A DNA stretch of 19,606 nucleotides from DASSUC01 sp035649895 (lineage in GTDB: Bacteria; Actinomycetota; Actinomycetes; Mycobacteriales; Micromonosporaceae), in contig DASRIS010000060.1 in NCBI GenBank assembly GCA_035649895.1, positions 1 through 19,606 on the forward strand, given 5' to 3'. Within the stretch, counting starts at the first letter, position 1. Each line of letters opens with the position of its first letter. The notes under the pieces are model-generated. The model saw only the letters and a program-made list of their open reading frames with translations. It was not told the origin of the DNA and did not search any database. Made by a program: the position numbers and the translations under genes. Shown in pieces: positions 10,323-16,292 of this stretch.

Positions 10323-11420
10323 CTATCGGTGGACCGGCGCGGCGCTGCTGGCCCGCACCACCAGCGTCGGCACGACCAGGCGGCCGGTGTGCGGCGCATC
10401 GGCCCGTCCGTCCGCGGCCGGGGCAGCGGGCGCCGGGGCAGGCGGGGCGGCCGGCAGCATCTCCAGCAGGGCCCGGATGACGGCCCGGCCGACCGCCTCG
10501 ATGGGCTGGCGCACGCTGGACAGGTCGAGCACCCTGGCGGTGGGCGTGTCGTCGAAGCCGACGATGGCGAGGTCGCGGCCGAGCGAGCGGCCGCGGACCC
10601 GCGCGGCCTGGGCCGCGCCGACCGCGAGCGTGTCGCTGACCGCGACGATGGCGGTGGGCGGGTGGTCGCGGTCGAGCAGGTAGCTGGCGAGCGCCGCGCC
10701 ACCGGCCACCGAGTCGTCCCCCCGGATGTCCAGCTCGGCCGACTCGGCGAGCAGCCCGTGCTTGTCCAGTGCCGTACGCCAGCCGGTCGCCCGGTGGTCG
10801 CCCACCTGCGACCCCTCCGGCCAGCCGAGGAACGCGACGCGCCGGTGGCCGCGGGCCACCAGGTGGTCGACGGCCGCCGCCGTGCCGGCCGCGTTGTCGA
10901 CGTCCACCCACGGGTGCTGGCCGGCGTCGAAGTCGGTCCGCCCGAAAGCGGCGAACGGGGCGCCCAGCCGCAGCAGCGCCTGCGGTCGAGGGTCGCCGTG
11001 GCCGATGCCGTAGAGCACGAACCCGTCCACGCCACCGGCCCGGTAGAGCCGGGCGCACGCCGCGAGCTCGTCCTCGGCGTCGTCGGCGGTGAACAGCAGC
11101 AGGTGGTGGTCTGCCTCGCGCCCGGCCTCGGCCAGCGCGTGCAGGAAACGGTCGTGGATGCTCGCCAGCGACTCCTCGTGGACCGGCTCGACCCGGTACC
11201 CGATGAGCTGCGAGGCCTGCACCCGCAACGCGCGGGCGGCCCGGTTGGGCAGGTAGCCGAGGGTGGCGATGGCCTCCTCGACCCGCGCCCGGGTCTCCGG
11301 CCGCACCCGCTGGGGCGCGTTGAGCACATTGGACACCGTCTGGCGGGACACGCCTGCGGTGTCGGCAACGTCGGCGACCGTAGGGCTTGGCCGGTCAGCC
11401 GCCTCCATTGCCTGGTTCAC
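10323..11420 (-). CDS. LacI-family transcriptional regulator
   Basis: This 365-residue protein has the LacI helix-turn-helix at residues 14-34 (TVADVADTAGVSRQTVSNVL), a hinge helix near 58-66 (PNRAARALR) and a C-terminal periplasmic-binding-protein-like effector domain containing VDGFVLYGIG and AIVGFDDTP. It probably represses the importer genes and the divergent glycosidase gene and is released by the imported sugar. GTG at 11418-11420 is chosen as start because GGGGG lies about 7 nt upstream. An in-frame ATG at 11406-11408 is a possible alternative and would remove four residues. The gene is first in the operon, 42 bp ahead of the binding-protein gene. The palindrome at 11457-11470 overlaps its likely promoter, suggesting autoregulation. 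Confidence 0.96.
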   Translation of the reverse strand: MNQAMEAADRPSPTVADVADTAGVSRQTVSNVLNAPQRVRPETRARVEEAIATLGYLPNRAARALRVQASQLIGYRVEPVHEESLASIHDRFLHALAEAGREADHHLLLFTADDAEDELAACARLYRAGGVDGFVLYGIGHGDPRPQALLRLGAPFAAFGRTDFDAGQHPWVDVDNAAGTAAAVDHLVARGHRRVAFLGWPEGSQVGDHRATGWRTALDKHGLLAESAELDIRGDDSVAGGAALASYLLDRDHPPTAIVAVSDTLAVGAAQAARVRGRSLGRDLAIVGFDDTPTARVLDLSSVRQPIEAVGRAVIRALLEMLPAAPPAPAPAAPAADGRADAPHTGRLVVPTLVVRASSAAPVHR

Positions 11421-11439
11421 TTCGGACCCCCGCTCGGGT

Positions 11440-11469
11440 AGTCTGCGGGCCTCAGGTTTGAACGATCAA
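11440..11469 (-). promoter_or_regulatory. Candidate promoter of the lacI-type regulator/importer operon
   Basis: On the minus strand TTGATC (11464-11469) and CAGACT (11440-11445) are separated by 18 nt, a plausible sigma-70-type pair. The -35 box lies inside the putative LacI operator. Based only on motif fit. Confidence 0.3.
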
Positions 11470-11470
11470 A
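11457..11470. promoter_or_regulatory. LacI-family operator palindrome
   Basis: TTTGAACGATCAAA is a 14-bp near-palindrome with arms TTTGA/TCAAA and a central CG step, the layout typical of LacI-family operators. It sits in the 102-bp gap between the regulator and the divergent glycosidase gene and overlaps the best -35 hexamer on each strand, so one bound repressor could close both promoters. Symmetry and position are visible in the sequence. Binding by the adjacent regulator is inferred. Confidence 0.6.
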
Positions 11471-11488
11471 TACGCTTGTCGGGACAAT
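11458..11488 (+). promoter_or_regulatory. Candidate promoter of the glycogen-debranching-type gene
   Basis: TTGAAC (11458-11463) and GACAAT (11483-11488) lie 19 nt apart, slightly long but usable. The -35 box is within the LacI-type palindrome. A second small inverted repeat, TTGTC-GG-GACAA (11476-11487), overlaps the -10 box and might be a further protein site. Confidence 0.3.
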
Positions 11489-11522
11489 GTCACCACCCCG
11501 CATCGCTGTCAAGGGGTAGCCG

Positions 11523-13589
11523 ATGGGCCAGCCGTACCTGCATCAGCACGTCACCTGCCTGTCCGCACCGACCACCTGGCTCTCGCCGCCCGACGCGCAG
11601 GTCCGCGGCGGCGTCGCCGGCCTCTACCTGGCTGACCTGCGGATCCTCTCCCGGCTGGAGGTGCGCGTCGACGGCGCCGAGCCGGAGCCGGTCAGCGCCG
11701 GCAACCTGGACGCGGGGCGGGCCCGCTTCCTCGGCGTGCTGCGCGGGCTCGGCGACTGCGGGCCCGACCCCACGGTCTGGTGCGAGCGGACCCGCACGGC
11801 CGGCCCGGACGGCGGCGAGGAGGCGATCGAGCTGCGCAACGCCTCCCGCGGCACGCTCCAGGTCGAGCTGTCGGTGACCGTCGGGGCCGACTTCGCCCCG
11901 GTGATGGCGGTCAAGCACGACGGGACGGGCCTCGCGCCGGCGCCCGCCCAGGCCAGCCCCGATGGGCTGAGCTGGGGTGGCACCACCGCGGACGGCCCGC
12001 GGGTGCTGCTGCGGGCGGACCCGCCACCAGCGGTCGACCTCGCCGGCCAGGTGCTGCGCTGGTCCGTTGTGGTGCCGCCGGGCCAGGCCTGGCGGGGACG
12101 GGTGGCGCTGGCCGCGCACCGGCCGCCCTCCCCCGGCTTCCGCCCCGTCCCGCCCGGCACCGCCCCCGCGTGGCACGCGGCGCCGCTGCGGGTGCGGGCC
12201 GGCGACCGGCGGCTGGACGCCCTGGTGGCGGCGAGCATGTCCGACCTTGCCGCGCTGCGCCTGGCCGACCCGGACGAGCCGGCCGACGCGTACCCCGCCG
12301 CCGGCAGCCCGTGGTACCTGACCCTGTTCGGCCGGGACACGCTGTGGGTCTCGACGCTCGCGCTGCCGCTCGGCCCCGAGCTCGCCGGCGGCACCCTGCG
12401 CGCGCTGGCCCGGCGGCAGGGTAGCCGGGTCGACCCGGAGACCGAGGAGGCGCCCGGGAAGATCCCGCACGAGCTGCGGCCGGCCAACGCCGCCGTGGGC
12501 CTGCCGGCGGTCTACTTCGGCACGGTCGACGCCAGCCCGCTCTTTGTCGTGCTGCTGGCCCAGGCCTGGCGGTGGGGCCTGCCGGCCGCCGAGGTCGCCG
12601 CCCTGCTGCCGGCCGCCCGCGCCGCGCTGGCGTGGCTCACCACGCACGGGGACCCCGACGGCGACGGCTTCATCAAGTACCTCCCGGCCGGGCACGGCCT
12701 GGTCAACCAGGGCTGGAAGGACTCCTCCGACGGGGTGCAGCACGCCGACGGGCGGCTGGCCACGCCGCCGGTCGCGCTGGTGGAGGTGCAGGGGTACGCC
12801 TACCGTGCGGCCATGGACGGGGCCGCGCTGTTCGACGCCTTCGGCGAGCCGGGCGGCGACCGCTGGCGCGAGTGGGCCGGGCAGCTGGCTGCCCGGTTCA
12901 GGGACGCCTTCTGGGTGTCTGATGTGGACGGATCTTACCCGGCGATCGCGCTTGAGGCAGGTAACAAACCGGTAGACGGGCCGTCGTCCAACATGGGGCA
13001 CCTGCTCGGCACCGGCCTGCTGACGCCGCCGGAGGAGGCGCTGGTCGCCCGCCGGCTCGCCGGACCGGCCCTGGACAGCGGGTACGGCCTGCGTACCCTC
13101 GCTGACACGGCGGCCGGGTTCAACCCGCTCTCGTACCACGCGGGCTCGGTGTGGCCGCACGACACCGCCATCGCAGTGCGCAACCTGGCGCTTTCTGGCC
13201 ACTCCGCGCCGGCCGCGGCGCTGCTGTGCGGCCTGCTCGCGGCGGCGCCGGGGTTCGGCTACCGGCTGCCCGAGCTGTACGGGGGCCAGCGGGCTGAGCC
13301 GCCGCTGCCCCCGGTGCCGTACCCGGCCGCCTGCCGGCCCCAGGCGTGGGCGGCGGCGGCCGGTCTGGCCATGGTCCAGGCGCTGCTCGGGCTCGAGGTC
13401 GACGTGCCCGGCGGCCGGCTGCGGCTGCGCCCGATGGCGCCGTCCCCGGTCGGGGCGTACTCGGTCCGCAACATCCGCCTCGGCTACGCCGGCACGCTGC
13501 ACGTGGACGTGGACGAGGCCGGCCAGGTGGTCCGGGTCGAGGCGCCGGCACCCCTGCGGGTGGAGGTCGCAGGCTCGGAGCAGCCCTGA
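11523..13589 (+). CDS. Glycogen-debranching-type glycosidase (amylo-alpha-1,6-glucosidase-like)
   Basis: This 688-residue protein has no signal peptide and is probably cytoplasmic. Residues of about 15-200 match the glycogen debranching N-terminal beta-sandwich domain, and about 230-660 form an (alpha/alpha)6 glycosidase barrel. Family motifs include YLTLFGRDTLW with Asp272, NQGWKDSSDGVQH, NPLSYHAGSVWPHDTAIA and ELYGG with Glu584. Asp272 and Glu584 sit where the acid/base pair of GH63/GH133-like enzymes is expected, by analogy only. It probably hydrolyses alpha-linked gluco-oligosaccharides delivered by the adjacent importer. AAGGGG (11511-11516) precedes the ATG at a suitable distance. It is transcribed divergently from the regulator and shares its control region. 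Exact bond specificity cannot be told, and some relatives act on other glycosides. Confidence 0.88.
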   Translation: MGQPYLHQHVTCLSAPTTWLSPPDAQVRGGVAGLYLADLRILSRLEVRVDGAEPEPVSAGNLDAGRARFLGVLRGLGDCGPDPTVWCERTRTAGPDGGEEAIELRNASRGTLQVELSVTVGADFAPVMAVKHDGTGLAPAPAQASPDGLSWGGTTADGPRVLLRADPPPAVDLAGQVLRWSVVVPPGQAWRGRVALAAHRPPSPGFRPVPPGTAPAWHAAPLRVRAGDRRLDALVAASMSDLAALRLADPDEPADAYPAAGSPWYLTLFGRDTLWVSTLALPLGPELAGGTLRALARRQGSRVDPETEEAPGKIPHELRPANAAVGLPAVYFGTVDASPLFVVLLAQAWRWGLPAAEVAALLPAARAALAWLTTHGDPDGDGFIKYLPAGHGLVNQGWKDSSDGVQHADGRLATPPVALVEVQGYAYRAAMDGAALFDAFGEPGGDRWREWAGQLAARFRDAFWVSDVDGSYPAIALEAGNKPVDGPSSNMGHLLGTGLLTPPEEALVARRLAGPALDSGYGLRTLADTAAGFNPLSYHAGSVWPHDTAIAVRNLALSGHSAPAAALLCGLLAAAPGFGYRLPELYGGQRAEPPLPPVPYPAACRPQAWAAAAGLAMVQALLGLEVDVPGGRLRLRPMAPSPVGAYSVRNIRLGYAGTLHVDVDEAGQVVRVEAPAPLRVEVAGSEQP

Positions 13590-13594
13590 CCAGG

Positions 13595-13777
13595 TCACTG
13601 CCGGTTGGGGCGCGCGGGGCAGGGCTCCTTCGTACCGATCTCATCCAGGTCACCGATGGCTGGCACCCGGGCGACCGCGCCCAGCGTCGCGATCACCGGA
13701 TTCTGCTTCTCATCAATCGGTGCCTCGGACGCCGCGTACATGAAGGCCGCGAACAGTGCCAGGTAGCCAGCGGGGCG
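13595..13777 (-). pseudogene. Possible small ORF or gene remnant, convergent with the glycosidase
   Basis: On the minus strand a frame is open from just after an in-frame TAA (13778-13780) to TGA (13595-13597), 60 codons. The only ATG in it, at 13739-13741, gives 48 residues starting MYAASEAPIDEKQNPVIATL and ending CPARPNRQ. The part before the ATG is hydrophobic (GYLALFAAF), like the end of a membrane helix, and about 40 of the 48 codons end in G or C, as in real genes here. No ribosome binding site precedes the ATG. It may be the C-terminal remnant of a small membrane protein, a gene with an unusual start, or chance. I do not recognise it. Confidence 0.3.
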
Positions 13778-13841
13778 TTACAACCGCATCGCAACCGAAT
13801 CACAGCCGGGCGGCGATGAGCTGTCTGGACGAGGACCTACT

Positions 13842-13854
13842 CTCCCGAAGGGAG
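13842..13854 (+). promoter_or_regulatory. Ribosome binding site held in a small hairpin
   Basis: CTCCC (13842-13846) and GGGAG (13850-13854) form a 5-bp stem around GAA. The right arm is the Shine-Dalgarno sequence of the next gene, five bases before its ATG. Folding would mask the site and could tune translation. The stem is short and the effect is inferred. Confidence 0.4.
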
Positions 13855-13859
13855 CTGGC

Positions 13860-15563
13860 ATGTCCAGATCCAGAGTCCGGCTCGGCGCGGCAGCTGCAGC
13901 CGTCGTGCTGCTGCCGGCTGGGCTTGTCGTAACCGCGCTCGGAGGAACTGCGGCTGCCGTGCCAGGCGCTCAGGTGGTCACGGCGGACCACGGCACGTCC
14001 CCATCGCTGACCAAGCTGGCCCGCGCCATGGCCGCCGTGGCCGCCCCAGCGGCACCGGCCACGACCTGGGGTGAGCGCGGTGCAGCCGTACCCGGTCGTG
14101 GTCATGACCGCGACGGCGCGGTGTCGTCCAGGACCGGCCCTGGGATCACGGCGATGCCGCCGGCGACGACGTTCCCCGGGCTTACCGGCACGGCCAAGCC
14201 GCCAGACCCGGTCGGCGACATCGGGCCGAACCACTACGTGGAGATGGTGAACCTCTCCGTGGGCGTGTTCAAGCGGGACGGCACCCCACTGCTGAACGTG
14301 CCCCTCGGCGCCATCTTCGCCGGCCTGCCGGGCGTGCACCCGTGCGAGGGCAGCTTCGGCGACCCGATCGTGCTGCACGACCAGCTGGCCGACCGGTGGC
14401 TGCTCACCCAGTTCACCGCGAGCGTGGCACCGTTCTACCTTTGCATGGCCGTGTCCCAGACGGCCGACCCGACCGGCGCGTACCACCTCTACGCCTTCTC
14501 CAATGGCGCGCTGTTCCCGGACTATCCCAAGTACGGCGTCTGGTCCGGTGGGTACCTCGGGTCCACCCGGGACTTCAACGGGCTGGGCGGCGCGTTCGTC
14601 GGGGTCGGTACGTGGGCGTTCGAGCGGTCCAAGATGCTCGTCGGTGACCCGACCGCGGTCGGGGTGAAGGTGCTGCTGGCGCCCGGCGCCGAGCCGTGGA
14701 AGCCCGGCGACGGCCTGCTCCCGGCCGACCTGGACGGCAAGGTGCTGCCGCCGTTTGCGAACGTCGGTTACTTCATCGGCACGATGGACAGCGGCGCGTC
14801 GTACGGTGCGCCGTTCGACGGGGTCAACGTGTTCCACCTGCGGTTCTCGTTCGCCCCGCCAGCGGCCGCGCTGACCCTGGTCAGGTCGATCCCGGTCGCC
14901 CCGTTCGACTCGGTCTTCCCGTGCGCGCCGACCTCACGCGACTGCATCCCCCAACCGGGCACCACTCAGAAGATCGACATTCTGTCGTACCGACAACGGC
15001 CGATGCACCGGGCGGCGTACCGCCGGTTCTCCGGCTATGAGTCGCTGGTGACCAACCAGTCGGTGGAGGCACTGCCGGGTGTCGCGGGCGTGCGCTGGTA
15101 CGAGCTGCGTAACCTGGCCAACACCACCGCGGCGCCGTCAGTGTTCCAGCAGGGCACGGTGGCCGCCAATGACGGGGTGCACCGGTGGATGGGCAGCATC
15201 GCCCAGGACCGCCGGGGGAACATGGCGCTGGGCTACAGCGTCTCCAACGCCACCACCGTCTTCCCCGGCATCCGCTACACCGGCCGGCTCGCCACCGACC
15301 CGCTCGGCACCATGCCCCAAGGGGAGGCCGTGCTGTTCCCCGGCACAGGCTCGCAGCTGGGTAGCCCACGCTGGGGTGACTATACATCGATGAATATCGA
15401 CCCACGCGATGACTGCCGGTTCTGGTACGTCAACGAGTACTACGCCGTTACGGGTGGCACGTGGAACACCCGGGTCGGGCACTTCATCTTCCCGCCGCTG
15501 TGCCCGATAGCCATCCCCGGACCCGACCCAACACCGGCACCCACCATGACAGCGATCCCCTGA
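13860..15563 (+). CDS. Secreted protein of an uncharacterised, probably beta-propeller-like family
   Basis: This 567-residue protein has a signal peptide (MSRSRVRLGAAAAAVVLLPA, with likely cleavage after ALGGTAAAVPGA), a low-complexity Ala/Pro/Arg region to about residue 95, then a globular part. Its repeating motifs recur in a family of bacterial exported hypothetical proteins: PPDPVGDIGPNHYVEMVN, GDPIVLHDQLADRWLLTQF, ADPTGAYHLYAF, DYPKYGVW and a C-terminal DDCRFWYVNEYY...FPPLC. The spaced blade-like motifs suggest a beta-propeller, and paired cysteines suggest disulfides. It ends in a short Pro/Thr tail. Function is unknown. The start is supported by GGGAG five bases upstream and by the signal peptide. 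It appears monocistronic, ending just before a tandem repeat and a strong hairpin. Confidence 0.85.
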   Translation: MSRSRVRLGAAAAAVVLLPAGLVVTALGGTAAAVPGAQVVTADHGTSPSLTKLARAMAAVAAPAAPATTWGERGAAVPGRGHDRDGAVSSRTGPGITAMPPATTFPGLTGTAKPPDPVGDIGPNHYVEMVNLSVGVFKRDGTPLLNVPLGAIFAGLPGVHPCEGSFGDPIVLHDQLADRWLLTQFTASVAPFYLCMAVSQTADPTGAYHLYAFSNGALFPDYPKYGVWSGGYLGSTRDFNGLGGAFVGVGTWAFERSKMLVGDPTAVGVKVLLAPGAEPWKPGDGLLPADLDGKVLPPFANVGYFIGTMDSGASYGAPFDGVNVFHLRFSFAPPAAALTLVRSIPVAPFDSVFPCAPTSRDCIPQPGTTQKIDILSYRQRPMHRAAYRRFSGYESLVTNQSVEALPGVAGVRWYELRNLANTTAAPSVFQQGTVAANDGVHRWMGSIAQDRRGNMALGYSVSNATTVFPGIRYTGRLATDPLGTMPQGEAVLFPGTGSQLGSPRWGDYTSMNIDPRDDCRFWYVNEYYAVTGGTWNTRVGHFIFPPLCPIAIPGPDPTPAPTMTAIP

Positions 15564-15574
15564 CCGCTTGGCCT

Positions 15575-15650
15575 GCTTGATTTGTGCGGTCCCGCTTGAT
15601 TTGTGCGGTCCCGCTTGGTTCGCCTGGTCCTGCTTCGTTCGCTTAGTAGC
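15575..15650. repeat. 19-bp tandem repeat, four units (two perfect, two degenerate)
   Basis: GCTTGATTTGTGCGGTCCC occurs at 15575-15593 and exactly again at 15594-15612. It is followed by diverged 19-nt copies at 15613-15631 (GCTTGGTTCGCCTGGTCCT) and 15632-15650 (GCTTCGTTCGCTTAGTAGC). A partial copy (GCTTGGCCT) precedes the first unit. The array begins 12 bp after the stop of the secreted-protein gene and ends at the base next to the 14-bp hairpin. The lack of spacers excludes CRISPR. Confidence 0.85.
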
Positions 15651-15691
15651 CGCCCTGCCCGGACGCGATGACGTGATGTCCGGGCAGGGCG
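15651..15691 (+). terminator. Strong hairpin, probable terminator of the secreted-protein gene
   Basis: CGCCCTGCCCGGAC (15651-15664) and GTCCGGGCAGGGCG (15678-15691) are perfect reverse complements, a 14-bp GC-rich stem with a 13-nt loop. No T-tract follows, as is usual in high-GC actinobacteria. A second stem, TGGACC/GGTCCA (15695-15716), follows at once and may strengthen termination. Confidence 0.7.
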
Positions 15692-15944
15692 CCGTGGACC
15701 GGCCGGGCCAGGTCCAGTCATCGGACCGACCCCAGCCTTGCTGCTGGCCAGCCTCGGGGTAGGGGTTGCGCCAACCTAATGCTCTGCACCATCGCCGCCA
15801 GCAGAGCCCGGCCGGGTGACCTGCCAGTGGCCAACCAGCTCACATGCCGGTCAGCGCCGGGACTCCCCAGAGCGCCGACCAAGTATCAGCCGGTGTCCGT
15901 CCCCGCACCGGCGTGGCTTCAAGATTGCGATCTGTACAGAGAAA

Positions 15945-16133
15945 ATGAAGTTTCGCCGCACTTTTGCTGCAATTATCATGATCTTGGCGTGGCCCGGGCC
16001 GGGCGTTGGCCACATCCCGATCGCTTGCGGCCATCTGTGCACCCTGGGGAACGGCAAGCCAAGGGCAAAGCAGGGCAAAACGTGGAAGTGCTACTGCGCT
16101 CGCGCCACATCGGCAGGTCAACCAGGCAACTAA
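15945..16133 (+). CDS. Candidate small secreted cysteine-containing peptide (62 aa)
   Basis: ATG 15945 to TAA 16133 encodes 62 residues. The N-terminus MKFRRTFAAIIMILAWPGPG has the charged n-region and hydrophobic core of a signal peptide. The rest is small and basic with four cysteines, IACGHLCTLGNGKPRAKQGK followed by TWKCYCAR, in a C-x3-C and C-x-C arrangement that could form two disulfides or bind a metal. A purine stretch AGAGAAA directly before the ATG is only a weak ribosome binding site. Third-position GC is lower than in neighbouring genes, which suggests either recent acquisition or a chance ORF. The same frame is open upstream to 15816, but that extension has no coding character. 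It has no obvious partner genes. Homology would decide. Confidence 0.4.
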   Translation: MKFRRTFAAIIMILAWPGPGVGHIPIACGHLCTLGNGKPRAKQGKTWKCYCARATSAGQPGN

Positions 16134-16279
16134 CTGGCCGGCGCTCCAGTTGCGGACGTGCGGGTGTGCGGAGCGGCGGATCCCCGCAAGTGCGTCCGTC
16201 CGCCCAAGTGAGCCGGCGCAGCAACGCGCACCAGACACAGCCGGGAGCCTGGCCGCGACCCTGCGGGTGGCTGACGAGG

Positions 16280-16285
16280 TAGCCT
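16280..16285 (+). promoter_or_regulatory. Candidate -10 box for leaderless transcription of the MuiA-family gene
   Basis: TAGCCT fits the actinobacterial TANNNT -10 consensus and lies 7 nt before the GTG start, the distance expected when transcription begins at the start codon. No good Shine-Dalgarno sequence is present at normal spacing (GAGG is about 13 nt away), which agrees with a leaderless mRNA. No clear -35 box is seen. Confidence 0.4.
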
Positions 16286-16292
16286 CTGGCCC

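Larger units (their letters stand above)
15692..16292. other. Gap between terminator and MuiA gene
   Basis: Apart from the second hairpin (15695-15716) and the small ORF at 15945-16133, this stretch shows no convincing gene. A drop in GC content at about 15915-15990 marks the region just before and inside the small ORF. A small GGTTG-CGC-CAACC stem is at 15764-15776. Nested inverted repeats at 16152-16164 (GCGGACG, TGCGGG) pair with 16183-16203 (CCCGCA, CGTCCGC), which could fold ahead of the MuiA gene. Their role is unknown. Confidence 0.5.

Noticed and set aside
11490..13598. 702-codon open frame on the minus strand opposite the glycosidase gene
   Set aside because: Its translation is low-complexity Arg/Gly/Pro/Ala-rich with no domain motifs. 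Long antisense frames are expected in high-GC DNA opposite a real gene, and the plus-strand frame has clear family motifs.
15575..15650. CRISPR array
   Set aside because: The units are contiguous 19-mers without spacers, only two are identical, and no cas genes are present.
15779..16282. 167-codon plus-strand frame in the gap before the MuiA gene
   Set aside because: Its composition is random-looking and Arg/Pro/Ser-rich, with no ribosome binding site and no motif; the overlapping 62-codon frame is the better candidate.
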